Origin: Enterocloster bolteae
Lineage (GTDB): Bacteria; Bacillota; Clostridia; Lachnospirales; Lachnospiraceae
DNA: 64,000 nt
Direction: 5' to 3'
NCBI RefSeq assembly: GCF_002234575.2
Contig: NZ_CP022464.2
Coordinates: 930,001 to 994,000 of the forward strand
Positions 7,452 to 16,644 of this stretch are shown piece after piece. The position numbers and the translations under genes are program-made. The notes beneath the pieces were generated by a model. The model had not been told where the DNA came from. It searched no databases and saw nothing but the letters and a program-made list of their open reading frames with translations. The stretch's first letter is position 1. Each line of letters begins with the position of its first letter.

Positions 7452-9722
7452 TTAACCCACCTCCATATCAGATTTTACCACATCTATTTTCACACATTTC
7501 TTCTCTACCGGCGTGTCTGTCAGCCGGATGTGAACTTCTGCTGTTTCAGCATTTCCTGAGAAGCTCTGGGGATTTGTCTTAACCCAGAAAGCAGCGCAGC
7601 CGCCCCTTACAGGAATGGCTGAGGGGCCGATTACCTGGATTGGGCCATTGGTTTCCACCTGGATGATGCCGGGGAAATACACCAGGGTAGTGGAAACACG
7701 GTCCGTAACCCTGCATACCACCCGGGTGGCATCTGTATAATCCCCATAAAGCCTGGTGTCGTCAGCAGTGACCTCCATATCGTGGAGGCTGGAGTCGCGA
7801 AGGAATTTCTTCTGGATGACAGCCTTGCCTTTGTAATACCCGGTGATGGATCCGTCCTGCCACAAATCCTGCCACACGCCGATTTCCTCCTCGATTTCAA
7901 TGGGCGGATGTTCCAGGCCTATATACCGGTTATCCGGGTAATAGCGGACCGGGGGCTTACCATACATTTCCACTTCGATGTAATCACAGTTGGTAAGGAC
8001 CATAAACGGGGACACCAGCCGGTTGCCCTTATTATCACCCCTGGAAAATTCCGTGGTGGGCTCCATCACGATCTCCTGTTCCGGGTTTTTCTGGCTGCGC
8101 AGCACATAGGCAGCGTATTTTGGAATACGGAACATGTCCATGACGCCGTGGTAACAGATCTTATCGCCTGAACCGTAATCCGCATGTGTATTGTAGTCAA
8201 AGGCGCACCAGCCGATGATTCCCAGAAGGTCCTTTGACAGGTTGGAGTGACTGTATACCCTGGCATAGGCCCTGGCGTGGGTGGTACGTTTATCCGCGCT
8301 GTCCCAGAGCTTGGTGGGAAATGCCGTCCCGGAGAATTCGGTAATCATAAAGGGCACAGGGTATTCCAGGCCCGTGGCCTCCCGGCGGCCCTTGAACAGC
8401 TTTGTGCCGTCCGGATTGCAGTCTGAGTAGGTAAAATCATTTAAGGAGTACACGTCCTCCAAAAGATGGCTGTTGGTGATGTAGCGCACGCCTGTGGTGG
8501 GCCGTGAGGAATCCAGCTTATGGGCCAGGGCGTTGGCCCTGGTATACAGTTGGTCGTCATCCAGGGACTCATTGATATGTATGCTCCAGATGAAGATACC
8601 CGGGTGGTTGTACTGGGTCAGAATCATGGACTCCACGTCCTGCATCATCACCTTTTTAAATTCTTCCCCGCCTATGTGGCCCCAGCCCGGTATCTCTGAG
8701 AACACCAGAAGCCCAATCTCATCGCAGCGGTCCAGGAAATACTCGGACTGCATATAGTGGGAAGTGCGGACCGTGTTGGCATTGAGGTAATTCTTCAGGA
8801 TGTCCGCATCCTTTTCCTGTGCCCGCCTGCCCATGGCATAGCCCACATAGGGGAAGGACTGGTGGCGGTTCAGGCCCATTATCTTGATTTTCCTGTTGTT
8901 AATGAAGAGGCCCTCCGGTGTGCAGGCTACTGTGCGGAAACCCGTTCTCACATGGTGCCTGTCCAGCACGCGTCCGCCCGATTCAAGGGTTATATCCACC
9001 GTGTAGAGGTAAGGGTTGTCCGGATCCCACAGAATGGGGGACGGGACGCATTGTGGCTCTAAGATAATGCTGCTTTTGCCCGGGGCGGCCTGGATGCATC
9101 TTTTGTAGGAAGCCACAATGGCGCCCTCTTTGTCCTTCAGGCAGATATCCGCTGTCAGGGAGCATTCAGGGCCGCTGTTATCCAGGAACAGTTCAGGCTT
9201 CAGGATGGCATTTTTGTTCTCCAGGTCATAGCGGATTAAGGCGCGTTCCACAAAGACCTGGCTGCAGCAGTAAAGCCAGACATCCCTGTAAATGCCGCCG
9301 TAGGTCATATAATCAATGGCGTATCCAAAGGGTGGGATGTCCTCCCGCTCATGGCTGTCCACCCGCAGTACTATCCGGTTTGGGCCTTCCTTGCATAGAC
9401 CGGTAATGTCAAACATGCTTTTTGAGTAGCCGCCCTTGTGCTCACCTGCCCTCTGGCCATTGACAAAGAGCTCAAAATAGGTCATGACGCCGTCAAATAC
9501 AAGTATGATTCTGTTCTCCAGCATCCGGGAGGTGACGGAGAGCAGTTTCACATAGGTGCTTATCATGGCTGTCTCCTGGTGGCTGAAGTAGCTTAAGGGG
9601 AGCTCCTTTACTGTATGTGGCAGGTTCACATCTGAGCAGCGGTCAGAATCCTCTGTCAGGAGGTTTTCCTCAAAATAGTCGTAAAATTTCCAGTTCAGGT
9701 TCCATAAAACAGGTTTGTCCAT
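7452..9722 (-). CDS. Glycoside hydrolase family 2 protein (beta-galactosidase-like)
   Basis: A 756-residue enzyme with the GH2 layout: N-terminal sugar-binding jelly-roll (about 1-150, GGIYRDVWL), immunoglobulin-like domain (about 155-260), TIM barrel (about 265-560) and C-terminal beta domains. The acid/base glutamate is Glu385 in NHPGIFIWSIHINES and the nucleophile is Glu462 in PFMITEFSG. The first motif is unusual, reading SIHINE where GH2 members typically have SxGNE. No signal peptide is seen, so it should act in the cytoplasm on an imported oligosaccharide. It is the last gene after the ABC importer on the minus strand. Galactosidase, glucuronidase and mannosidase activities are all possible; the substrate is not readable. 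Confidence 0.87.
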   Translation of the reverse strand: MDKPVLWNLNWKFYDYFEENLLTEDSDRCSDVNLPHTVKELPLSYFSHQETAMISTYVKLLSVTSRMLENRIILVFDGVMTYFELFVNGQRAGEHKGGYSKSMFDITGLCKEGPNRIVLRVDSHEREDIPPFGYAIDYMTYGGIYRDVWLYCCSQVFVERALIRYDLENKNAILKPELFLDNSGPECSLTADICLKDKEGAIVASYKRCIQAAPGKSSIILEPQCVPSPILWDPDNPYLYTVDITLESGGRVLDRHHVRTGFRTVACTPEGLFINNRKIKIMGLNRHQSFPYVGYAMGRRAQEKDADILKNYLNANTVRTSHYMQSEYFLDRCDEIGLLVFSEIPGWGHIGGEEFKKVMMQDVESMILTQYNHPGIFIWSIHINESLDDDQLYTRANALAHKLDSSRPTTGVRYITNSHLLEDVYSLNDFTYSDCNPDGTKLFKGRREATGLEYPVPFMITEFSGTAFPTKLWDSADKRTTHARAYARVYSHSNLSKDLLGIIGWCAFDYNTHADYGSGDKICYHGVMDMFRIPKYAAYVLRSQKNPEQEIVMEPTTEFSRGDNKGNRLVSPFMVLTNCDYIEVEMYGKPPVRYYPDNRYIGLEHPPIEIEEEIGVWQDLWQDGSITGYYKGKAVIQKKFLRDSSLHDMEVTADDTRLYGDYTDATRVVCRVTDRVSTTLVYFPGIIQVETNGPIQVIGPSAIPVRGGCAAFWVKTNPQSFSGNAETAEVHIRLTDTPVEKKCVKIDVVKSDMEVG

Positions 9723-9735
9723 AATTCATCTCCTT

Positions 9736-10566
9736 TTATTCTTTAACGGCGCCTGCCGTGATTCCTTCTATGATGTACTTCTGGAAAAAGACATACAGAA
9801 GCACGGTGGGAAGGGCCACCACGATGATTCCGGCGGCAAGCAGAGGCCAGGAATTCTGCTGTGCGCCCGCATAGCGCATCAGGAAGGTGGTCAGGGTCTT
9901 GTTCTGGTTTTTGGGCATGTACAGATAGGGAATGTACATGTCGTTTACAATGGACACGGTCTTGATAATGACAAGGGTGGCCGTGGCCGGTGTCAGCAGC
10001 GGAAAGATAATCTGGGCGAATATCCTGAAATAACCGCAGCCGTCCAGCATGGCGCTTTCGTCTAGTGAAACTGATATGCCGCTTATAAACTGCCGGTAAA
10101 TATAGAGCTGCATCAGGTTGGCTGCAATGTATATGACGATGGGGGCGCCTAATGTATTGTAGAGCCCCATGCCCCGGATAACCTGGAATCTGGCAATCTC
10201 CACGATATTGGTGGGGACCATCATGGCCAGGTAAAACAGGATATAGATGATTTTCTTAAAGCGGAACTCAAAGCGTTCCAGGCAATAGGCAGTGATTGAG
10301 CCCACCAGGACATTGAAGAAAATGCTGACGGCAACAATCTTGATGGTGTTGGTAAAGGCCCTGACAAGGTACCGCTCCTTGAATACGCTCAGGTAGTTGT
10401 TAAGGGTCATGTCCCTGGCTGAAATCCACAGCGGGGACTGGGCATCCAGGCTTCCCGGAATCTTCAGGGAGCTTATGATGGTCACCAGAAGGGGCAGGAA
10501 TACCATGAGAACCAGGATGAGAGAAACAGCATATTTCCCTGCCAGGGATATTTTTTTACGCGCCAT
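9736..10566 (-). CDS. Sugar ABC transporter permease, MalG/AraQ type
   Basis: A 276-residue inner-membrane permease of the binding-protein-dependent sugar importer family. It has an N-terminal hydrophobic helix, about six membrane spans, and the EAA loop that contacts the ATPase (DESAMLDGCGYFRIFAQIIFPLL). The C-terminus ends GITAGAVKE, typical of MalG-like proteins. Its start overlaps the end of the partner permease by 11 bases and its stop lies 13 bases before the glycosidase start. No ATPase gene is in the operon, as is common in this bacterial group where a shared MsmX-type ATPase serves many importers. Confidence 0.92.
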   Translation of the reverse strand: MARKKISLAGKYAVSLILVLMVFLPLLVTIISSLKIPGSLDAQSPLWISARDMTLNNYLSVFKERYLVRAFTNTIKIVAVSIFFNVLVGSITAYCLERFEFRFKKIIYILFYLAMMVPTNIVEIARFQVIRGMGLYNTLGAPIVIYIAANLMQLYIYRQFISGISVSLDESAMLDGCGYFRIFAQIIFPLLTPATATLVIIKTVSIVNDMYIPYLYMPKNQNKTLTTFLMRYAGAQQNSWPLLAAGIIVVALPTVLLYVFFQKYIIEGITAGAVKE

Positions 10567-11455
10567 GCTGATCCCTCCTTCTCAGACGGTTGGTTATGAA
10601 GCGCTGGGCAATCTGTACACATACAATCATGAATATCATGATGACAGCCATGGAGGATGCCATTCCGAAGTTATTGTATTTAAAGGCCGTGTCAATGGTG
10701 TAGATGGAAAATGTGTTGGACGCCCCGTTTGGCCCGCCAGCGGTCATGATGTAAGGAATATCAAACATCTGCAGGCTGCCGTTGATAACATCAAAGAGCA
10801 TGAAGTCAATGACGGTACGGATGGCCGGAAGCTGGATGTATCTCAGGCGCTGCCATGCATTGGCGCCGTCTACCACGGCAGCCTCCATCATATCCTTTGG
10901 CACCGAGGAAAGGCCGGCCATGAACAGGACAATGTGAAAGCCCATATACCGCCAGATGGACACGGAGGCCAGCACATAATTCACGATTTTGGGGTCGGAC
11001 AGCCAGTTATGAATCAGGCCTTCCATACCCAGCCTGGTCAGGATATAGTTGAATCCGCCTTCCACAGGTGAGAAAAAGTAGGAAAAGGAGTAGGAGATAC
11101 CCACGCCGTTGATGATAAAAGGGAGAAAAATGATGGCCTTGACAAAACCGGACCCTTTAAACCTGCTGGAGAGCATAACTGCCAGAACCAGCTCCACAGG
11201 CATCATGATTCCATGTATGAGAAGATACGTTAAATTGTTGCGGAAAGCCTGCCAGAATTCCGGGGATTTGAAAAAGAGCTGTGTGTAATTGTCAAACCCT
11301 GCAAGGGACCGTACCGAGGAAACTCCGTCCCATTCCAGGAAGCTCATATGGATGAGCTCCCAGAATGGATAAACCACAAATACACATAACAGAATGACCG
11401 GAACTGCCAGGGACAGGCTTAAAAAGGTAAGTCTTTTTCGGTTGAGCCTGTTCAT
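10556..11455 (-). CDS. Sugar ABC transporter permease, MalF/UgpA type
   Basis: A 299-residue permease, the MalF-like partner of the preceding minus-strand entry. An N-terminal helix (FLSLSLAVPVILLCVFVVYPFW) is followed by five or six spans and the EAA motif MEAAVVDGANAWQRLRYIQLP. It lies between the lipoprotein gene (11 bases away) and the second permease (11-base overlap), the standard order binding protein, MalF, MalG. The importer probably brings in an oligosaccharide cleaved by the GH2 enzyme. Confidence 0.92.
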   Translation of the reverse strand: MNRLNRKRLTFLSLSLAVPVILLCVFVVYPFWELIHMSFLEWDGVSSVRSLAGFDNYTQLFFKSPEFWQAFRNNLTYLLIHGIMMPVELVLAVMLSSRFKGSGFVKAIIFLPFIINGVGISYSFSYFFSPVEGGFNYILTRLGMEGLIHNWLSDPKIVNYVLASVSIWRYMGFHIVLFMAGLSSVPKDMMEAAVVDGANAWQRLRYIQLPAIRTVIDFMLFDVINGSLQMFDIPYIMTAGGPNGASNTFSIYTIDTAFKYNNFGMASSMAVIMIFMIVCVQIAQRFITNRLRRRDQHGA

Positions 11456-11465
11456 GCCTGTCCTC

Positions 11466-12866
11466 CTATTTAAGGCCCAGTTTGGTTCTTGCTTCCGCCC
11501 AGGTCTGGTTCAGCTCTTCACAGCGCTTTGCATAATCAAAGCCGTCTGTCAGCATCTCCACGCCCAGCTGTTTGCAGTCAAACTTGGTCTCGGATACCAT
11601 GTTGATAAAGTCGCTGCCGCCGGCCCCATAGGTCACGAATTTAACCTCGGGCTGAAGTTCGGATGCAGTCTGAAGCACAGGATCCAGCTCCTTGGCATAG
11701 GGAGTCATGGTGCTGTCGCTGCTGATGGAGGCAATATAATCCGGATACCAGGCCTCGCTGAAGTAGAATTCTAAGAATGCTTTGGCTACCTCGGGGTTTT
11801 CAGAATTGTTGGTGACCGTTAAGAAGCAGTCGCCCTGGGTCACAAGGTTGAATTCATCCTGGCTGCTGTCACGAAATGGCAGGTAGAAGGTGGACATACC
11901 GGCAGTGTCGTAGCCGTCAGCCTTATATGCGGTGAGGAACATGGGGCTGTTTAGGGTCATGGCCCCTTTTTTCTTTGCAAAGAGAGCGCGGCTCTGGTCG
12001 TATGTGATACCCAGAGGATCTTTTCCCAGCACGCCCTTCTGGAACAGGTCGTAAATCTTGCCGTAAACCGTGTGGATATCCGTACCCTCTGCAAAGGGCG
12101 CGTCCTCGGTTGTCATGGCATCCCAGTAATAACCGTTTCCGCTCTGTGCGGCAGGACCATACTCCATCAGGGGATAAGTGGGCCATGCATCCTTTGCGCC
12201 CATGCAGATTGCGCCGAAGTCAGGGTCCTGGGGACCGAAATGTTCCTGGAGCTTTTCGCTGGCCTCCACGAACTCATCCCAGGTTTCAGGAACCTCAACT
12301 CCTGCCTCATCAAACATGTCTGTCCAGTAATACACATAATCACTTGCCTTGCGGTCCGGTATGCCCAGGACCTTGCCGTCCACCGCATACTCAGAGGCAA
12401 TCTGGTTATTTTTATTGGCTTCTGTATCCGTCAGGTCTGCCAGGTACTCGGAGTACTGGTTCATGCTGTCGGATTTATGGAACATAAGGTCAGGAAGCTC
12501 AGATGCAGAGGAGCGGATTTTCATGGAATTAAAATACTCCGGTTCCGCATTGAACTCTTCGATGTCGATTTCCACATTTGGATAGAGTTCCTGGAACCGT
12601 CCTTCCATGTCCAGTTCCTCAAAGGTTTTGGCAGCCGCCACGTCCCAGGTGGCCAGGGTCAGGGTACAGGAGATGTTCCTGTCTGCCCCGGCGGCTTTGC
12701 TGGTGTCCTCACTGCCGGAGTCCCTGCTGCCGGAATCCTTACCCGTGTCTGCCTGATTCTTTGCGCTGTCCGCTGCCTGGGAACCGTTGGGGGTGCTGCT
12801 GCAGCCCGTGGCTGCCAGGGCAGCCGTAAGAGCCACTGCGCCTAACAAAAATCTTTTCTTTCTCAT
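11466..12866 (-). CDS. Extracellular solute-binding lipoprotein of a sugar ABC importer
   Basis: A 466-residue family 1 type binding protein. I start it at 12866 (MRKKRFLLGAVALTAALAATGC) because a perfect AAAGGAGGAAGCT precedes it; a 30-residue upstream extension has no such site. The lipobox (AATGC) places a lipid-anchored cysteine at about residue 21, followed by a serine/aspartate-rich linker before the binding domain. It captures the sugar ligand outside the cell and delivers it to the two permeases downstream. It is the first gene after the YesN regulator, and the 79-base gap between them holds an imperfect direct repeat that may be the regulator's site. Confidence 0.92.
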   Translation of the reverse strand: MRKKRFLLGAVALTAALAATGCSSTPNGSQAADSAKNQADTGKDSGSRDSGSEDTSKAAGADRNISCTLTLATWDVAAAKTFEELDMEGRFQELYPNVEIDIEEFNAEPEYFNSMKIRSSASELPDLMFHKSDSMNQYSEYLADLTDTEANKNNQIASEYAVDGKVLGIPDRKASDYVYYWTDMFDEAGVEVPETWDEFVEASEKLQEHFGPQDPDFGAICMGAKDAWPTYPLMEYGPAAQSGNGYYWDAMTTEDAPFAEGTDIHTVYGKIYDLFQKGVLGKDPLGITYDQSRALFAKKKGAMTLNSPMFLTAYKADGYDTAGMSTFYLPFRDSSQDEFNLVTQGDCFLTVTNNSENPEVAKAFLEFYFSEAWYPDYIASISSDSTMTPYAKELDPVLQTASELQPEVKFVTYGAGGSDFINMVSETKFDCKQLGVEMLTDGFDYAKRCEELNQTWAEARTKLGLK

Positions 12867-12895
12867 AGCTTCCTCCTTTGTGATTGCTTTTGTCA

Positions 12896-12957
12896 GATTC
12901 AGTGTAACAATTCTGATGGATGAAAACAATGAAAAAAGGTTCGATTCACTGTACAAT
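12896..12957 (-). promoter_or_regulatory. Imperfect direct repeat upstream of the GH2/ABC operon
   Basis: GATTCAGTGTAACAAT at 12896-12911 and GATTCACTGTACAAT at 12943-12957 differ by one substitution and one base of length and start 47 bases apart. They flank the region where the promoter of the lipoprotein gene should be, the second lying over the 3' end of the YesN gene. Binding by the adjacent AraC-type regulator is inferred. Confidence 0.35.
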
Positions 12958-14514
12958 GGTACGGCTCTGTTTCCGGTAGGAGGATGGACTCACCCCCTCC
13001 TGGGCGGAAAATACCCGCACGAAGTATTCCACGCTGTTGTAGCCCACTGCCTCGCTTATTTCCTTAAGCTTCATGCTGGTTTCTTTTAGCATGGTCTTGG
13101 CGTGGTGTATGCGCAGATGTTTCATATAGCTGGAAAAGGACATACCCATTTTGCGGCTGAAAAGCGTGCTGAAATATTTTTCGCTGAAGCCTGCTTCCGA
13201 TGCCACTTCATAGAGCGTCAGATCGGGTTTATAGTAGTGGCTGTCGATATAATTAATGGCCCGGGATATCTCGTCCGGGAAATCGAACTGATAGTGGAAC
13301 TGTACGTAGCGTTTCATGTCGCTGAGAAAATTTACGGTCCATATACACACTTCCTGGCTGGTCCTTAGGCCGGATATTTCTTCCAGAAGACTGGTGCTGT
13401 ATACATAGTCCGTATCCTCCAGCTGGTGGACCAGGGAGGCAGCAATATGATAGGCCAGATAGAGGGCCAGAAGGCCTGCCTGCCGGACAGGGGATTCCTG
13501 TATGCGCGCCAAAAGAAGGGAGCGGGCAGACTCGAAGCTCACTGTGTTATTGGATTTTAGGGCCTGGATGATTTCACGGAATTCATTCTCCCGGGCCATT
13601 GCCTCCAGGGGAGAAAAGCGGGAATAGTCAAGGGAAGAAAACAGGTTCTGGGATTTCATGACGTATTTCATGGTCAGGTTCATGGTGGCTTCTGCTAACT
13701 TCTCCTCAAAGGCAGAAGGCCCAAGGGCCAGGCTGCTCACTGCTGCGGATGCATCCACGTTCATGTAGTTCTTCCAGGCATTGAGCAGACGCCGGCAGAC
13801 ACGCAAGAGGCCTTCCAGGGCCTGGTCCTGGTTGTCCTGGGGGCCTGTCTCATAGACCATAACCAGATTGGTCACATGGTCCGGCACGATAACGCCGTGG
13901 TTTGCAACCTGTGAAATCTGGCCGGCCAGGTTAAGCAGGGAGACATGAAAGTTTTTGTCAAAATCGTTTCCAAAATTTCTCCTGATTTCCTGATACCTCT
14001 GGATTGAGAAATAGACCATATAATACCGCTCAGGAAGCCCTGCTGCCTCCGGTTCAAGCTCCCCGCACAGCAGCTGGGCCAGCAGCTGTTTCCTGTCTTT
14101 CACATGTTCGGCGCCTGAAGTCTGAGTCCTGCCCTTTTGCGACAGAAGCTGCTTCATGTTGGTCAGATGCCGTTTCAGCATTTCCTCATGGATTTCCCGT
14201 TTCAGGCAGTAATCATAGATTCCCAGTTTAAAGGCCTGGCGAACATAGGGGAAATCATTGTATGCGCTGAGAACCAGGATTTCCGGCTGGGTATGGAATT
14301 CCTTTACCCGGCGTATCAGCTCCAGGCCGTCTATCACCGGCATCTGGATATCCGTAATCAGGATATCCACCGGATGCTGCTCCAGATAGGCCAGGGCCTC
14401 ACGGCCGTTAGATACGCAGCCAGCCAGTTTGAGCTCCATCTCATCCCAGTCAATCATGGAACTCAGCATCATCCTTACAATTGCTTCATCATCAGCTATC
14501 AATACTGTGTACAT
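12946..14514 (-). CDS. YesN-type response regulator with AraC DNA-binding domain
   Basis: A 522-residue response regulator. The receiver domain (about 1-120) has the acidic pair in VLIADDE and the phospho-acceptor Asp55 in LITDIQMP. A long middle region follows, and the C-terminus is a two-HTH AraC domain (about 420-515, VGYNSVEYFVRVFSAQEGVSPSSYRK). I use the ATG at 14514 since AAAGGATGAGGG lies at a good distance; the ATG at 14523 sits too close to that site. The gene follows the YesM kinase with a short gap and precedes the ABC/GH2 operon, so it most likely activates that operon when the kinase senses the sugar. Confidence 0.9.
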   Translation of the reverse strand: MYTVLIADDEAIVRMMLSSMIDWDEMELKLAGCVSNGREALAYLEQHPVDILITDIQMPVIDGLELIRRVKEFHTQPEILVLSAYNDFPYVRQAFKLGIYDYCLKREIHEEMLKRHLTNMKQLLSQKGRTQTSGAEHVKDRKQLLAQLLCGELEPEAAGLPERYYMVYFSIQRYQEIRRNFGNDFDKNFHVSLLNLAGQISQVANHGVIVPDHVTNLVMVYETGPQDNQDQALEGLLRVCRRLLNAWKNYMNVDASAAVSSLALGPSAFEEKLAEATMNLTMKYVMKSQNLFSSLDYSRFSPLEAMARENEFREIIQALKSNNTVSFESARSLLLARIQESPVRQAGLLALYLAYHIAASLVHQLEDTDYVYSTSLLEEISGLRTSQEVCIWTVNFLSDMKRYVQFHYQFDFPDEISRAINYIDSHYYKPDLTLYEVASEAGFSEKYFSTLFSRKMGMSFSSYMKHLRIHHAKTMLKETSMKLKEISEAVGYNSVEYFVRVFSAQEGVSPSSYRKQSRTIVQ

Positions 14515-14531
14515 GGCCCTCATCCTTTGCT

Positions 14532-16463
14532 TTATTCGTCCTCTGTTGTATTTGTTATGACAGGCAGGGTCAGCGTGACCCTGGTATAGACTCCTGGTTT
14601 TGAGTCAATAGAGACACCGTACAGGGGGCCGAAATTAAGCTTCAGGCGCCTGTCCGTGTTGCTCACGCCGATGGTACGGCGGTGTGTGGGTTCCGGGCGG
14701 CTGGCAGCCTCTGCGCAGGGGAGTGATTCGGGGCTTTTCAAAGAGCCCGGAGTGTCCATGCTTTCCGGTTTTGCCATGTATTCGGGATGTCCCGGAGCCA
14801 GCGGATTTCCAAGAATTTGCTGGATGGTGTCCTGATCCATACCTTTGCCGTTGTCTGTAATCTCAAAGACCAGGCTTCCTTCCTGAATGGTTCCTTTGAT
14901 GGTTATCCTTCCCAGGCGGTCCCCCAGGTTGTCAAAACCATGGGTGATGCAGTTCTCAACAATGGGCTGCAGAATCAGCTTGGGAACTTTGCAGTCCAGA
15001 ATCCCGGGACTTAAATTTATGTCCACCTCAAAGCTGTCCATGTAGCGGAACTGCATGATATAGATATAGCTCTCCAACACAGACTGTTCATCCCTGACTG
15101 TATAGAAGCCCCCGTCCCGGTTTAACACCGCCGCAAGGATATTCTCCAGAGCCACCACCATATCCTGCATGCCGGTATAGTGGGCGGAGATAGCCATAAA
15201 TTTTAAGGTATTCAGCGTGTTCATGAGAAAATGGGGATTCATCTGGGACTGGAGGGTATGGAGTTCCTCCTGATATTTTTCCTTTTCCACCTGCTCCTTG
15301 TCATGAATCAGCTCCTTAATCTGCTCCACCATGTTGTTGAAGGTGGAAATCATCCGGGCGATGTCCTGCTGCCTGCACATTTCCACCTGGGTGTCCAGGT
15401 TGCGGTGCTCTACCTGCCTCATGCCCTCTGTCAGATGGCCCAGCGGAATCAGCAGCCGGTTCATGTACCATTTGAAATAGAAAATGAACATCAGCACCAC
15501 GCACAGGATGACCGCCATACTGATAAGTGAGAACAGGGTAAACTGCCCGAACAGGGAAGTCTCATTGACCGCGCTGACCAGATAATATCCGGGTTCGGGC
15601 AGCGGCAGAATCATATAGCGTATGCCGCGGTATGAAATCTGCTGCTGGGTGCTGGCGGCAAAATGGTTAGTTGAAGCAGGAGGATTGCCGGCTGCCGGCT
15701 GGCCTGAGGCAGCCAGGTCTGCTGCGGTTTGACGGATTTTTTCGGTGACAGCAGACGGAAGCCGGGTCTTCTGGCCGGGGTCAGCCACAATGCTTCCCTG
15801 GCTGTTGATGAGACAGATGGTTCCCATCCTTCCGTTTTTGTTATAGTTTTTAATGGCATCCGGTATCTTCGAAACCCGGTACAGGACAATGCACTCAGCT
15901 TCCGTATCCTCTCTGGGAGCATAGGCGGATATCTCCAGAATTTCCTGGGAAGAACGGATGCGGTAAAAATAGTCCTCTTCCACCAGGGAGGTGTGGACCA
16001 GACCGGGCTGTCTGAGAGCCGTCTGATACCATTCCTTTTGGCGGAGTTCCTCCACGCTGTAGCGCATCTCACCCTTGGGGATGATGGCAGTGCCGTCTTT
16101 GCGGTAAATATGGATGTCCAGAATTTTATACTCAGGTGCGGCCAGCATCTGATACATGGTATATAGCTGCTCCATGGCCTGTTCCTGTCTTTGTGTATCA
16201 TAACCTGACGCATCCTGTATGGTGGTGCCCCCGTTCATATTGACCACCCGAGACAGGGCCAGGGCTGAGCCGCGGGTCTCTTCTTTGTATAATTCCAGCA
16301 CTGCCTGCTGGGTCACGGTCACGGACTCCGTAGCGGCGCGGTAGATGTATCTTCCCGCCAACAAAAACACCATGCCTAAGATAATCATGACGGGGAAGAC
16401 AATCATACAGACATAGCTGATAACAACGTCTTTGATCAGGCTGCTTTTGAATATTGGTTTCAT
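14532..16463 (-). CDS. YesM-type sensor histidine kinase
   Basis: A 643-residue membrane kinase. The first helix spans about 12-38, an extracellular sensor about 40-305 and the second helix about 306-332. A HAMP domain (about 333-385) is followed by the His_kinase domain with His411 in QSQMNPHFLMNTLNTL, the N box IVENCITHGF (501-510) and the G box DNGKGM (537-542). An insertion rich in proline and serine lies between the ATP-binding motifs (about 555-595). It should pass phosphate to the adjacent YesN regulator. A promoter is visible on the minus strand: TTGAAC (16521-16516), an 18-base spacer and TATTAT (16497-16492). Confidence 0.92.
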   Translation of the reverse strand: MKPIFKSSLIKDVVISYVCMIVFPVMIILGMVFLLAGRYIYRAATESVTVTQQAVLELYKEETRGSALALSRVVNMNGGTTIQDASGYDTQRQEQAMEQLYTMYQMLAAPEYKILDIHIYRKDGTAIIPKGEMRYSVEELRQKEWYQTALRQPGLVHTSLVEEDYFYRIRSSQEILEISAYAPREDTEAECIVLYRVSKIPDAIKNYNKNGRMGTICLINSQGSIVADPGQKTRLPSAVTEKIRQTAADLAASGQPAAGNPPASTNHFAASTQQQISYRGIRYMILPLPEPGYYLVSAVNETSLFGQFTLFSLISMAVILCVVLMFIFYFKWYMNRLLIPLGHLTEGMRQVEHRNLDTQVEMCRQQDIARMISTFNNMVEQIKELIHDKEQVEKEKYQEELHTLQSQMNPHFLMNTLNTLKFMAISAHYTGMQDMVVALENILAAVLNRDGGFYTVRDEQSVLESYIYIMQFRYMDSFEVDINLSPGILDCKVPKLILQPIVENCITHGFDNLGDRLGRITIKGTIQEGSLVFEITDNGKGMDQDTIQQILGNPLAPGHPEYMAKPESMDTPGSLKSPESLPCAEAASRPEPTHRRTIGVSNTDRRLKLNFGPLYGVSIDSKPGVYTRVTLTLPVITNTTEDE

Positions 16464-16491
16464 GGTTTTACCTCTTGTGTGTGCTGTTTAA

Positions 16492-16521
16492 ATAATAGCA
16501 TGCCATAGGAGTGCAGTTCAA
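16492..16521 (-). promoter_or_regulatory. Promoter of the YesM gene
   Basis: On the minus strand TTGAAC (16521-16516) is separated by 18 bases from TATTAT (16497-16492), with the kinase start about 30 bases downstream. The elements are close to the vegetative consensus. Confidence 0.6.
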
Positions 16522-16544
16522 GGTTAATTCATTTTTCCGTACTG

Positions 16545-16608
16545 GTAAAAATCCTCCACCATCAAGTCAAAATCATCCGTGTTTTCTGATATTTGGCAGT
16601 GATACAAT
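16545..16608 (+). promoter_or_regulatory. 21-bp-spaced direct repeat plus -10 upstream of the MATE/isomerase operon
   Basis: GTAAAAATCCTCC (16545-16557) and GTCAAAATCATCC (16566-16578) start exactly 21 bases apart, and a -10-like TACAAT lies at 16603-16608 with no recognisable -35. The same motif and spacing occur upstream of the ABC operon (18854) and near the kinase gene (28566). The layout fits an AraC-type activator occupying two half-sites next to a weak promoter. Confidence 0.6.
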
Positions 16609-16644
16609 GAATTTGAAGAAAATAATAGATTGCCGGGGACTGCT

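Noticed and set aside
12072..12845. 257-codon open frame on the plus strand
   Set aside because: It is opposite the lipoprotein gene, whose signal peptide, lipobox and ribosome site are clear.
12938..12948. GGTTCGATTC, resembling a tRNA T-arm
   Set aside because: No acceptor stem, anticodon arm or D-arm can be built around it.
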